DNA of 64,000 nucleotides from Anaeromusa acidaminophila DSM 3853 (GTDB lineage Bacteria; Bacillota; Negativicutes; Anaeromusales; Anaeromusaceae). Position numbers and translations under genes: made by a program. The notes below the pieces were generated by a model. The model did no database searches. It saw nothing but the letters and a program-made list of their open reading frames with translations, and was not told the origin of the DNA. This document shows, piece after piece, positions 52,403 to 60,882 of this stretch. Each line of letters begins with the position of its first letter. Position 1 is the first letter of the stretch. Location: positions 1 to 64,000 of the forward strand of contig NZ_KB894598.1 of the NCBI RefSeq assembly GCF_000374545.1, read 5' to 3'.

Positions 52403-55312
52403 TTACAAGCCTACGCTCATCGCCGCTTCATCCACGGCCAGAAGCAAACTGCCAATATCCAAGATAATGCTGGCGCCGCCGTCTCCCAGAACGGCCAGGC
52501 CCGCCGCGCCCCGGACAGATCCCAGATATTCCGGCATGCCTTTGATGACAATCTGCTGCTGCCCCAAAAGCTCATCTACCAATAAGCAGCACCGCTTGCC
52601 TTCGCTTTCCACAATGACCACAATGCCTTTCTCCAGTTGCTTTACGTCCGTCCTCACCCGATAAAATTCATGCAGCCGTACGACAGGCAGCAGTTCGCCC
52701 CGGACATTGACGATTTCCCCGCCGTCAGGAGTCACGGTGATCTGCGACGGTTTGGGCCGGAAGGATTCGCGAATGGAAACAATCGGCACCGTATAGCGGG
52801 AACGCCCCACCTTGACGATCATCCCTTCAATGATGGCCAATGTCAGCGGAATGCGCAGCAGGAAAATGGTTCCCTGCCCCCAGACGCTCTTGATATCCAC
52901 GCGCCCGCGAATACGTTCTATATTTCGCTTCACCACGTCCATGCCCACGCCGCGTCCGGAAATAGCCGTCACTTTTTCCGCCGTGGAAAAGCCGGGCTCA
53001 AAAATAAACTTCCAGATTTCTTCGTCCTTCAGCTCTTCGCCGCTGCCGCTGTAGATACCGTTTTGGCGCGCTTTATTCAGAATTTTCTCCCGATTCAGCC
53101 CCCGTCCGTCATCCCGTACGATAATCCAAACCTCGCCAGCTGCATGCTTTGCTTCTAAGAGTACATGACCCGTTTCTTCCTTGCCCGCCGCCAAGCGTTC
53201 TTCTGGATTTTCAATGCCATGGTCCAGGGCGTTGCGAATAATATGCATTAACGGATCGCCGATTTGCTCCATAACCGTTTTATCCACTTCCGTTTCGTCC
53301 CCCACGATGGTCAGATCTACTTTTTTGCCGGACTTAACGGAAACATCCCTCACTAGACGAGACATTTTCTGGAAAGTGGCTGTTAAGGGAATCATACGCA
53401 TCGACATAGCCACGTCTTGAATATCCCGGATAATTTTCCCCATATGGGAAGCCTGTTTGAGAATACTGCCGGAGCGCAGCATCCGGAAGGAGGGATTATT
53501 GAAAACCATAGCTTCCGCAATAACCAGCTCGCCCACATAGTCCAGAAGATGGTTCAATTTTTCCACATCTACCCGAATGGCCTGCATCATCATGCTGCCT
53601 GCAGCATGATCTCCCGCGTTTTTAGGTCCCTCCGCTACCGAAAGAACCGGTTTTCCTTCCGCTTTACCGGCGTCTTCTCTGCTTGTTTCCGCTGCCGTTT
53701 CCTTGCCGCTTAGACCTTGGAGCATCTTGATCAATGCTCCTTTAGCAGGCAAGTACTCTTTTTCCCCGGAAGCCAGCTTCTCGACGCCCTCTCTCAAGGA
53801 ATCCACCGTTTTCAACAAAAGAGAGCATTCCGCCGTCTGCGCTGTACGCCCCTGCCGCAACGCTTCCAGCACTGACTCCAGTTCATGCCCCACCTCTTCA
53901 AATGGCGCCAACCCCATAAATCCGGCATTGCCTTTGAAGGTATGCATCACCCGAAACGCTTCATCCAAGAACGTCCGATTAGCCGGCTGTTTCTCCCATT
54001 CAAGCAATGCAGCAGCCGCTTCGCGCAAATGTTCCAGCGCCTCCGTGGCAAAACGCTCCTGCATTCCCTCGGTTAAACCTTCTTCATCGCCAGCGCCCGC
54101 CTCCGCTTGGTCTTCTTGCGCTTCTTGCGGCCGCTGCGTCCATAAGGGAGTACACTTCACTTCCGCCATACCATCCGAATGCTCCACCAGCCCTTGCAGC
54201 TCCGTTTGCTCCAAATGGGTCCGATAGACAATCGCCATATCCTCGCTGTCCACCTGTTCACAGTGATGTTCCAGCAGATACGGATCGGGATGGCAATACA
54301 GGCTCGCTCCATGTTCTTGCAGCTTGCTCAACAGCATATACTGCCTCACCTGGGGCATGCATTCCGACGGATCCGCCTTGGCCCAAACCAAAAAGACATG
54401 ACCATCAGCATAGGCTTCCGTAACCATCGGCGGAGCAATGCTTTCGACTTCGACAAAGCAATTAGGCCCATCCGCCATATTCTTATTCCGCTTAAAATCG
54501 AGAGCCTCCTGATTATGCTCTTTGGCCATTTTCACCAAGGCCAGCAAATCAAACTGATGCTGCGCCAGTTCATCCATGTTTTCGTGCGCTACATAGGCCG
54601 CAATTTCTTGCTCCATCAAGTCAATGGCTTCTAAAATCAAACTGATGGCGTGACCGTCGATAATATGCTCGCCTTTGCGGATCATATCCAGCAAGTCTTC
54701 CATTTTATGCGCCAGTTCCGCCAGCATTTCCAGCCCAATTGTTTGGGAGCCGCCCTTGATGGTGTGGAACGCGCGAAATACTTCCGGCACCGCTTCCACA
54801 GCACGACCTTCTTTTTCGTTGCTGATTAGAGAGTCAGCCGAATTAGCCAACAGCTCACACGCCTCGGAAAAGAAAATCCCGTCTAATTCGCCGAATTCCC
54901 GGTCTACCACCGGCGCTTTCGGCCGTACCGGCCCTTGGGGCACATGGCCCTGTTCCAGTTTTTCCTGAATGGCGTCCAGCAGCTCGTAGAGCTTGAATGC
55001 ATTAAGCGGCTTATACAAGAACGCATAGGCTCCTCCCTTACGGGAGGCCGCTGCCAATTCCTCATTGCCGTAGCCGGTAATAATAATGACTACCGCATCT
55101 TCTCGCCGCTTCCGGATATTCTCCAGCACCTCCAGCCCGTTAAGCTGCGGCATGCTGAAATCCGTTAGCACCACGTCATGCACCGCCGGATCATAGGCGG
55201 CCAGGGCTTTAGCCGGATCCTGAAAGGCGTCGCATTCACTGCCTCGTGTTTCAATACAATCTCTAAGAGACTCCAGGCTGCCCTGATCGTCATCGATGAT
55301 CATGACTCGCAT
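52403..55312 (-). CDS. cheA: Hybrid chemotaxis kinase CheA with N-terminal receiver and two Hpt domains
   Basis: 969 residues from ATG 55312 (GGGGGG upstream; a second ATG two codons earlier overlaps that site). Receiver at 1-120 with acceptor D51. Hpt1 at about 145-245 with 'FHTIKGGSQT' (H183). A middle domain covers about 280-385. Hpt2 lies at about 415-525 with 'MHTFKGNAGF' (H457). Dimerisation is at about 585-650, the HATPase at about 660-810 ('HIIRNALDHGIENPEER', 'GRGVGMDVVKRNI'), and the CheW-like domain at about 815-965. No cheY lies nearby, so the receiver could be an internal phosphate sink or output. First gene of cheA-cheW-mcp-cheR-cheB. Confidence 0.95.
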   Translation of the reverse strand: MRVMIIDDDQGSLESLRDCIETRGSECDAFQDPAKALAAYDPAVHDVVLTDFSMPQLNGLEVLENIRKRREDAVVIIITGYGNEELAAASRKGGAYAFLYKPLNAFKLYELLDAIQEKLEQGHVPQGPVRPKAPVVDREFGELDGIFFSEACELLANSADSLISNEKEGRAVEAVPEVFRAFHTIKGGSQTIGLEMLAELAHKMEDLLDMIRKGEHIIDGHAISLILEAIDLMEQEIAAYVAHENMDELAQHQFDLLALVKMAKEHNQEALDFKRNKNMADGPNCFVEVESIAPPMVTEAYADGHVFLVWAKADPSECMPQVRQYMLLSKLQEHGASLYCHPDPYLLEHHCEQVDSEDMAIVYRTHLEQTELQGLVEHSDGMAEVKCTPLWTQRPQEAQEDQAEAGAGDEEGLTEGMQERFATEALEHLREAAAALLEWEKQPANRTFLDEAFRVMHTFKGNAGFMGLAPFEEVGHELESVLEALRQGRTAQTAECSLLLKTVDSLREGVEKLASGEKEYLPAKGALIKMLQGLSGKETAAETSREDAGKAEGKPVLSVAEGPKNAGDHAAGSMMMQAIRVDVEKLNHLLDYVGELVIAEAMVFNNPSFRMLRSGSILKQASHMGKIIRDIQDVAMSMRMIPLTATFQKMSRLVRDVSVKSGKKVDLTIVGDETEVDKTVMEQIGDPLMHIIRNALDHGIENPEERLAAGKEETGHVLLEAKHAAGEVWIIVRDDGRGLNREKILNKARQNGIYSGSGEELKDEEIWKFIFEPGFSTAEKVTAISGRGVGMDVVKRNIERIRGRVDIKSVWGQGTIFLLRIPLTLAIIEGMIVKVGRSRYTVPIVSIRESFRPKPSQITVTPDGGEIVNVRGELLPVVRLHEFYRVRTDVKQLEKGIVVIVESEGKRCCLLVDELLGQQQIVIKGMPEYLGSVRGAAGLAVLGDGGASIILDIGSLLLAVDEAAMSVGL

Positions 55313-55363
55313 CTTCATCCCCCCTTTGCACCGCTGAATTCAAAAAAGTCCCTGCCATAAAAC

Positions 55364-55401
55364 AAAGCAAGGAGCATGCCAAAAGGCATACTCCTTGCTT
55401 T
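55364..55401 (-). terminator. Hairpin with terminator form just upstream of cheA
   Basis: AAGCAAGGAG-ATGCC / GGCAT-CTCCTTGCTT with an AAAA loop, followed by a T-rich stretch on both strands. It lies 51 bp before the cheA start and 340 bp after the sigma-54 regulator stop on the same strand. I see no promoter between it and cheA. Confidence 0.75.
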
Positions 55402-55452
55402 TCTTCCTTGCAATGAAATTAACGGCTTCGCCAACCGACTATCTGCGTCAAT

Positions 55453-55491
55453 TTGACTCACTTACTTGCAGCAAATTGACTCATTGCTGCA
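55453..55491. promoter_or_regulatory. TTGACTCA direct repeats with a flanking inverted repeat
   Basis: TTGACTCA occurs at 55453-55460 and 55476-55483 (23 bp apart). The second copy is enclosed by TGCAGCAA (55467-55474) and TTGCTGCA (55484-55491). It is upstream of cheA and could be an operator. Confidence 0.3.
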
Positions 55492-55525
55492 TTTTGAGAA
55501 GATACGGAGAAATATAATTTTGATT

Positions 55526-55620
55526 CAAAACCCTTTCGCGTATTTCGTGTGTTTCGCGGTTCGTTAACAACGTCTCTCGAATTTATTATCCAACCGCGAA
55601 AATCGCGAAAAGCACGAAAA
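55526..55620. repeat. TTCGCG-rich dispersed repeat, copy 2, arranged as a long inverted repeat
   Basis: The left arm (55526-55566) matches copy 1 at 743-783. A right arm AACCGCGAAAATCGCGAAAA... (55592-55620) is its imperfect complement over about 29 bp, so the copy can fold into a hairpin. A half-copy of the AACAGGAGTAG family (CTCTATTCCTGTT, 55646-55658) follows. Between this and 55741 nothing else is recognised. Confidence 0.6.
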
Positions 55621-55740
55621 TTGATTTGTCATGCTCAAAAACCCGCTCTATTCCTGTTAAAAACACCGTACCCCGTAACCCTCATGTGGGCCCTCCGGTT
55701 CTCTTGTTCTCTTGTTCAATCTCCGTGCCTGTTCTTTGTT

Positions 55741-57180
55741 TCAGCTGCGTCGCAGCATGCGCGTTACCGTCGAGCGGCTGATGCCCAAAAGGCGCGCCGC
55801 TTCCTGCTGATTGCCTTTCGTATCGCACAGTATCCGCTTCAAAATCAGCTGCGTATATTGCTCCAGCTGCACCTCCGCCGACGGCGGCGGTAACATCAGC
55901 CAGGCAGCTTCCGAAGAACCTGCCGCAACGTCCTGCTGCGGCCGCTGGCTGGCCTTTAGCTGCTCCGGCGTCACAACCTCGCCGTCAAACATAAACACAA
56001 CCCACTCAATTGCATTGCGCAGCTCCCGGACATTTCCAGGCCACTCCCTGCCCGCCAGCCAAGCGGCGGCTTCGGCGCTAAACCCCTGAAAGCGCTTCCC
56101 CCTCTGCCGAACGCTTTCCTGCAAAAACGTCAGGCTCAACGGCAAAATATCCTCCCGTCGCTGACGAAGAGGAGGAATGTACAAATGCCCCAGTTGCAAC
56201 CGATAATAAAAATCTTGACGAAACTGACCGCTTTCCACACGCTCTTTGATATGAGCGTTCGTTGCGCAAATCACCCGAACGTCGCTAGTCAGCCGCTTGA
56301 GTCCCCCTACTCGATAGTACTCCCGTTCCTGCAGCAAGCGCAGCAGCTTCGCCTGGTGCTCTGTCGGCAGTTCCGCCACTTCATCTAAAAACAGCGTCCC
56401 CCCTGCAGCTGCATCCACCTTTCCTTTGCTCCCTTTAACACTGCTGCCGGTAAAAGCGCCCGCCTCATACCCGAACAGTTCGCTTTCAAACAACGCTGGC
56501 GTCAGAGCCGCGCAGTTTACCGCCACAAAAGGCCCGCCGCCGTCTCCTTGCGAACCGTAATGAATCAGTCGCGCCAAAACTTCCTTGCCGGTTCCTGTTT
56601 CTCCTTCAATGAGCACGGGCAACGAAGGGTCGGCATGATACTTTTCCGCCAAATCCGCCAAAAAGGCCATCGCCGGCGACACAAAGCAAGGACGATTGCC
56701 TTCGACCTGAGCCAGTTTTTTCTTCAATCGCTGCAGTTCCTGCCGAGTTTCGCCCGTCGCCTCCTGAACCGCCGCATCAAAGCGACTCGACAAATGGCGA
56801 TTTTCCCGTCGCAACGCCTGATGCTCGCCTACCCGCTCGGCGATCGCCGCCAAATCCGCCGCCGCCAGCGGCTTCAGCAAGTAATCGTACGCCCCAGCGC
56901 GCAGCGCCTCCAAAATCAATTCCGGCTGTCGATCCCCAGTCATCAAGACCACATCGCTGCGCCATCCGTCCGCCAGCGCTTTCAACCGTCGTGTCATTTC
57001 CACGCCGCTAATCCCAGGCATATGAATATCCGCCAACACCAAGGGAAAATCCTCTTTCGCCCATTTTTCCAACGCTTCTTCCGCGTCTGCGCATTGGACC
57101 ACTTCATGGCCCAAATCTTGCAGAAATTGCGCCGCTGTATGGCGGCTGTCCTGATCGTCATCAAGCAGCAATATCCGCAT
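55741..57180 (-). CDS. NtrC-family sigma-54 response regulator
   Basis: 479 residues. Receiver (about 1-120) with acid pocket 'LLLDDDQDSR' and acceptor D51 in 'VLADIHMPGISG'. A coiled linker (about 125-165) leads to AAA+ (about 170-410) with 'GETGTGKEVLARLI', a GAFTGS loop (consensus GAFTGA), 'GTLFLDEVAEL' and '[17 protein letters not shown]'. A C-terminal Fis-type HTH reads 'QQEAARLLGISRSTVTRML'. GGAGG precedes the ATG. No kinase is adjacent. It lies upstream of cheA on the same strand, but a hairpin and repeats separate them. Confidence 0.93.
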   Translation of the reverse strand: MRILLLDDDQDSRHTAAQFLQDLGHEVVQCADAEEALEKWAKEDFPLVLADIHMPGISGVEMTRRLKALADGWRSDVVLMTGDRQPELILEALRAGAYDYLLKPLAAADLAAIAERVGEHQALRRENRHLSSRFDAAVQEATGETRQELQRLKKKLAQVEGNRPCFVSPAMAFLADLAEKYHADPSLPVLIEGETGTGKEVLARLIHYGSQGDGGGPFVAVNCAALTPALFESELFGYEAGAFTGSSVKGSKGKVDAAAGGTLFLDEVAELPTEHQAKLLRLLQEREYYRVGGLKRLTSDVRVICATNAHIKERVESGQFRQDFYYRLQLGHLYIPPLRQRREDILPLSLTFLQESVRQRGKRFQGFSAEAAAWLAGREWPGNVRELRNAIEWVVFMFDGEVVTPEQLKASQRPQQDVAAGSSEAAWLMLPPPSAEVQLEQYTQLILKRILCDTKGNQQEAARLLGISRSTVTRMLRRS

Positions 57181-57292
57181 GCTTCGTCCTCCTGCATTAG
57201 AACGACTTTTGTTGTTTAATTCTCCTTATCCCCGCAAATCCCTTTATATTCCAAGAGCTTCCCTGCACCCTCTTTTCCTAATTCCCAGCGTC

Positions 57293-57321
57293 TTTACGTA
57301 TTTCTTTAAAACTGCTATACT
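57293..57321 (+). promoter_or_regulatory. Promoter of the biotin cluster
   Basis: TTTACG (57293-57298), 17 bp, TATACT (57316-57321), with TGC before the -10 box. The expected start near 57328 falls inside the BirA-type operator. Confidence 0.6.
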
Positions 57322-57325
57322 TTGT

Positions 57326-57357
57326 TCGTTAACCGTTATTTATTTTTTGGTTTACAA
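57326..57357 (+). promoter_or_regulatory. BirA-type biotin operator
   Basis: TCGTTAACC (57326-57334), 14 bp, GGTTTACAA (57349-57357). This matches the Gram-positive BirA site (TTGTWAACC, 14-16 bp, GGTTWACAA) with one mismatch, and overlaps the start point. Confidence 0.85.
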
Positions 57358-57372
57358 AGGAGTTGTCTGCTT

Positions 57373-57864
57373 ATGCCAATTCGTTTTTTAACGGAAACCG
57401 CTCTTTTAGGAGCACTGATTACCATCACTGGCGCTATCAAACTTCCCGGTCTGCTTCCTGGCACGGAGTTTCAACTTTCCGCACCGCTGGCGGTAGCCAT
57501 CTGCGCCGCCTTTGGCTTTAAAAAATACATTATAGCAGGCATTCTTTCCAGCGCCGTCGGCCTGCTCTTGGGTACCCAAACCTTGTTCAACGTCTATATC
57601 GCTATGATCTTTCGCCTGGTTGTCGGCGGCGTACTCTCCTGCGGCGGCACTTCCTGGTTTATGGTGCTTCTCGCCGGTCCTCTTGGCTCAGCAGCCGCTC
57701 GTCTTTCTTTGGCGCTTTTCCTGGGGCAGGCCGCCTGGCCGCTTTTGGCCGCCGCTTTGCCCGGCATGGCGTATACCGCCATCGCCGCTTGGCCGCTGAC
57801 GCAGCTTCTGCGCCGGGTCCGCAGTCAATGTGAAAGGAGTGTACGTCATGCATTTCAGCGTTAG
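57373..57864 (+). CDS. Small membrane protein of the biotin operon (candidate ECF-type substrate component)
   Basis: 163 residues from ATG 57373 (AAAGGAG upstream), about 5-6 membrane helices. 'GAIKLPGLLPGTEFQLSAPL' and 'AAFGFKKYIIAGILSSAVGLLLG' have the loop-and-helix look of ECF transporter S components. It is not clearly BioY, whose 'LQTLFVLLAG'-type core I cannot find. It is the first gene behind the BirA operator, and its stop overlaps bioW by 17 bp. BioW consumes pimelate, so uptake of pimelate or biotin is the natural inference. Not proven. Confidence 0.7.
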   Translation: MPIRFLTETALLGALITITGAIKLPGLLPGTEFQLSAPLAVAICAAFGFKKYIIAGILSSAVGLLLGTQTLFNVYIAMIFRLVVGGVLSCGGTSWFMVLLAGPLGSAAARLSLALFLGQAAWPLLAAALPGMAYTAIAAWPLTQLLRRVRSQCERSVRHAFQR

Positions 57865-58624
57865 GATGCGCGCCGCCCAGGGAGGCGCCCATGAAAACGG
57901 CGGCCGCCATATTTCCGGCGCCGAACGGCTCATTCCTCCGGAGCTGCTTCTTGATACTACACAGGCTATGGTGCAGCGGGCCTTGGAGCATAGCCGAGGC
58001 AACGCCGACTTTATTCGCTTAACCATCGAAGCAGTCCCCCCCGCAGCTTGCCTGTCCATCCCTTTACTGCCTTGGCAAGCCCAAGAAAGCGCTAGCGTAA
58101 CAAACAGCCGCCGCCTGGCATTGCAAGCCTTATGCCAAGCCGGAGTCAACGAAGAGGCCGCGGCTAAAGGCCTTTTGGCGTTAAGCGAGCTGCCTGACAG
58201 CCTGCGCGGCGCCATGATTCTCTCGGCCGCTACCGGCGAACGCTTAGATACTACAGCAAGCAGAGGCGTCCGCGTTTCTCGTATGGATCTGGATGCCCAG
58301 TCTGACGCGTTATCTTGGCTGTGTCAACAAGGACTGGATGGCGAACATCCCCGAGAAGCCATGGTGCTGGCAGCCAAGGTAGCCGCCGCTCCGGGCATGG
58401 TGGCGGAGATTTGCTGGTCGGACGACCCGGAGTATACCACAGGCTATGTCGCTTCTCCCCGCCACGGCTACATACGAATTCCCTGTTTAAAAGAAAAAAA
58501 CAGCGCTAACGGCGGTCGGGCGTTCTTTATTTCCCCCGACGCCGATCTTGCGGCTTTGCAGCATTTCCTGGAAGAACAGCCTGTTCTAGTACAGAATCGG
58601 CCACAGAAAGGACAAGCCTCATGA
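57848..58624 (+). CDS. bioW: 6-carboxyhexanoate-CoA ligase (pimeloyl-CoA synthetase)
   Basis: 258 residues, usual BioW size (about 250). It makes pimeloyl-CoA from pimelate, CoA and ATP. The N-terminus 'FSVRMRAAQGGAHENGG' followed by 'HISGAERLI' is the family signature, and 'TSRGVRVSRMD' near the middle is also conserved. The start at 57848 follows AAAGGAG by 8 nt; a GTG 18 bp earlier would absorb the site. The stop overlaps the bioF start (ATGA). Confidence 0.93.
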   Translation: MHFSVRMRAAQGGAHENGGRHISGAERLIPPELLLDTTQAMVQRALEHSRGNADFIRLTIEAVPPAACLSIPLLPWQAQESASVTNSRRLALQALCQAGVNEEAAAKGLLALSELPDSLRGAMILSAATGERLDTTASRGVRVSRMDLDAQSDALSWLCQQGLDGEHPREAMVLAAKVAAAPGMVAEICWSDDPEYTTGYVASPRHGYIRIPCLKEKNSANGGRAFFISPDADLAALQHFLEEQPVLVQNRPQKGQAS

Positions 58625-59787
58625 ACCATCTCAACCAAGCCCTGCAGGAACTGCGTGACGCGCATTTATTGCGCCGACGTTCCACTTGCGAAGCCATTGA
58701 CGCTACTCATGTCCTCTATAAGGGCCAATCATGCTTGCTGCTGGCAGGCAACAGCTATCTGGGCCTGACGCATCATCCGGCCGTCCAAAACGCGGCGGCC
58801 GCCGCGGCCTTGCAATACGGCACCGGCTCCGGCGGCTCCCGCCTTACCACTGGCAGCCACTCTCTGTATGAAGCCTTGGAAGCACAATTGGCCGCCTTTA
58901 AGCACAGTGAAGACGCCCTTGTTTTTTCCAGCGGCTACGCCGCCAATGTAGGCGTTCTCTCCGCTTTGGGCTGCAAGGAAGATGTATTTTTCAGCGATGC
59001 TCTCAACCATGCCAGCCTTATTGACGGCTGCCGCCTGTCTAAAGCTACTACTGTCATCTATCGTCACAACGATATGGCCCACCTCGAAGAACTGCTGGCT
59101 CAAACGCCCTGCGCCGGTCAACGTTATCTGGTCAGCGACGGCGTTTTCAGCATGGACGGCGACATAGCGCCCCTGCCGGAACTAGTTGCTCTCGGCAAAC
59201 AATACCAGGCGGAAATCATTCTAGATGACGCTCACGCTACCGGCGTTTTAGGTCCAGGCGGCGCTGGCACAGCCGCGCACTTCGGCCTGGAAGGAAGCGT
59301 CGCCGTACAGCTAGGCACCTTAAGCAAAGCCTTAGCCAGCGAAGGAGGCTTTGTTTGCGGCAGTAAAACCCTCATTTCTTATCTGCTCAGCAAAGCCCGC
59401 TCGTTCATCTTTTCCACCGCCATGGCGCCAGCCACCGTAGCCGCAGCCACAGCCGCTCTGCAGCAGCTCCAACTGCAGCCTGAGTTGGTCACGAACTTGC
59501 AGAGCCATGCGAAGCTGCTGCGCCAAGAACTGCAGCAAAACGGCCTTGATGTTCTTCCCGGAGAAACCCCGATCATCCCCATTCTCACCTACGAAGCTGC
59601 AGCCACGATGGAGCTGGCGGAAGCCTGCGTAGAGGCAGGTCTTTTGGTTTCCGGCATCCGCCCGCCTACAGTTCCTCAGGGTGAAAGCCGCCTGCGCCTC
59701 ACGGTCTGCGCGGCCCATACGACGGAGGAGCTGCGCCAGGCCGCGCAAAAAATCGCTCAGGCTGCCCAAAAGATACGGAATTATTAA
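58621..59787 (+). CDS. bioF: 8-amino-7-oxononanoate synthase
   Basis: 388 residues, PLP-dependent alpha-oxoamine synthase. 'GTGSGGSRLTTGSHSLYEALE' and 'DDAHATGVLGPGG' are conserved. The PLP Lys is in 'GTLSKALASEGGFV'. It condenses pimeloyl-CoA with L-alanine. It overlaps bioW by 4 bp. The last codons run into repeat copy E, whose first bases share the stop (TAA-ACAGG), so the repeat may have rewritten the C-terminus. Confidence 0.95.
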   Translation: MNHLNQALQELRDAHLLRRRSTCEAIDATHVLYKGQSCLLLAGNSYLGLTHHPAVQNAAAAAALQYGTGSGGSRLTTGSHSLYEALEAQLAAFKHSEDALVFSSGYAANVGVLSALGCKEDVFFSDALNHASLIDGCRLSKATTVIYRHNDMAHLEELLAQTPCAGQRYLVSDGVFSMDGDIAPLPELVALGKQYQAEIILDDAHATGVLGPGGAGTAAHFGLEGSVAVQLGTLSKALASEGGFVCGSKTLISYLLSKARSFIFSTAMAPATVAAATAALQQLQLQPELVTNLQSHAKLLRQELQQNGLDVLPGETPIIPILTYEAAATMELAEACVEAGLLVSGIRPPTVPQGESRLRLTVCAAHTTEELRQAAQKIAQAAQKIRNY

Positions 59788-59976
59788 ACAGGAGTAGATG
59801 GAGTAAAGTGAGGGCTACGAGGAACGACATTATATTCGAGGAGATTGCCGCGCTGACGCTCGCAATGACGCGAAAAGTCGGACCTGATACTTATACGCTC
59901 CGGCTTGTCTCTGTTACTTTTTCCAGCTCCCGTTTGCTCTCTTACATACCCTCCATCTACTCCCTTTACTCCTGTT
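59787..59976. repeat. AACAGGAGTAG palindromic repeat, copy E
   Basis: Left arm AACAGGAGTAGATGGAGTA at 59787-59805 and right arm TACTCCCTTTACTCCTGTT at 59958-59976; nearly perfect complements. The interior holds GAGATTGCCGCGC...GCTCGCAATGACG, a motif resembling common 'gattgc...cgcaatgac' short repeats. The element separates bioF from bioD. Confidence 0.85.
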
Positions 59977-60054
59977 CAAAGGCCGTAACCACGTGACTCC
60001 CGATACTCTTGTTCACGCCTTGTCTCAAAATCTGAATCCAGGAGGTTTTACATA

Positions 60055-60780
60055 ATGAAAGGATTTTTTATTACTGCTACAGGAACCGATGTCGGTAAAA
60101 CGGTAGTCACTGCCGCCCTGACCTGTGCGCTGCGTCAGAAAGGTTTTTCCGTAGGCGTAGCCAAGCCGGCCGCATCCGGCGCAGTCCGTCAAGCTGACGG
60201 CTCACTGCGCTCGGAAGACGCCAGCCTCTTAATGGCTGCCGCTGGTTTAGATGAAAGCTGGCGTGATACCGTCAACCCCTATTGCTTGGATGCCGCCCTG
60301 GCGCCAGCCACCGCAGCAGAACTGGAACAGGTTACGATTCATCCGGAAGTACTGCTTGATCGCATCGGCAAAGTAGCCGCCGCCCATGACCTGGTTTTGG
60401 TAGAAGGCGCAGGCGGTCTAACTACGCCTCTTCACGAAGAATATTTGATCTGCGATCTGGCTAAGGCCTTGCAGCTGCCCTTGCTGATCGTAGCGCAAGC
60501 CTCTTTAGGCAGTGTAAACACGGCCTTGCTTACCGTCGCCTATGCCAAAAGCCAAGGCCTCAAGCCGGCAGCGCTGTTGCTAAATCGTTGGCCTGCTCAA
60601 CCAGGCATCCTGGAAGAAAGCACCGCAGCCTATATGAAACGCTTAACCGGCCTGCCGATATGGTCCTTCCTGCCGGACATCCCGTCCCTAAACATGGCCG
60701 ATGCCGCCTTGGGCGAGCTGCCCGTTCTAGCCCCAGCCGCTTTTGACCTGAATGCTTTGCTCGCTTATTTAGAAGAATGA
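60055..60780 (+). CDS. bioD: Dethiobiotin synthetase
   Basis: 241 residues. N-terminal P-loop 'FFITATGTDVGKTVVTAAL' and the substrate loop 'VAKPAASGAVRQADG' are family marks; 'LVEGAGGLTTPL' is also conserved. It closes the ureido ring of dethiobiotin from 7,8-diaminononanoate and CO2 with ATP. AGGAGG precedes the ATG. It probably follows bioF in the same operon unless repeat copy E interrupts it. bioA and bioB are not in the window. Confidence 0.95.
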   Translation: MKGFFITATGTDVGKTVVTAALTCALRQKGFSVGVAKPAASGAVRQADGSLRSEDASLLMAAAGLDESWRDTVNPYCLDAALAPATAAELEQVTIHPEVLLDRIGKVAAAHDLVLVEGAGGLTTPLHEEYLICDLAKALQLPLLIVAQASLGSVNTALLTVAYAKSQGLKPAALLLNRWPAQPGILEESTAAYMKRLTGLPIWSFLPDIPSLNMADAALGELPVLAPAAFDLNALLAYLEE

Positions 60781-60882
60781 GTTTCCTTATTTATTATGGA
60801 AAATAAATTAATCATCAGCAGGATTTGTTACAATCCATAGAGAACTTTGCTCAGTGAGAAAAAGAAGCTCAGGAGTGAATCC

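Noticed and set aside
15566-59976. CRISPR array
   Set aside because: The AACAGGAGTAG copies are inverted-arm elements spread kilobases apart, not evenly spaced direct repeats.
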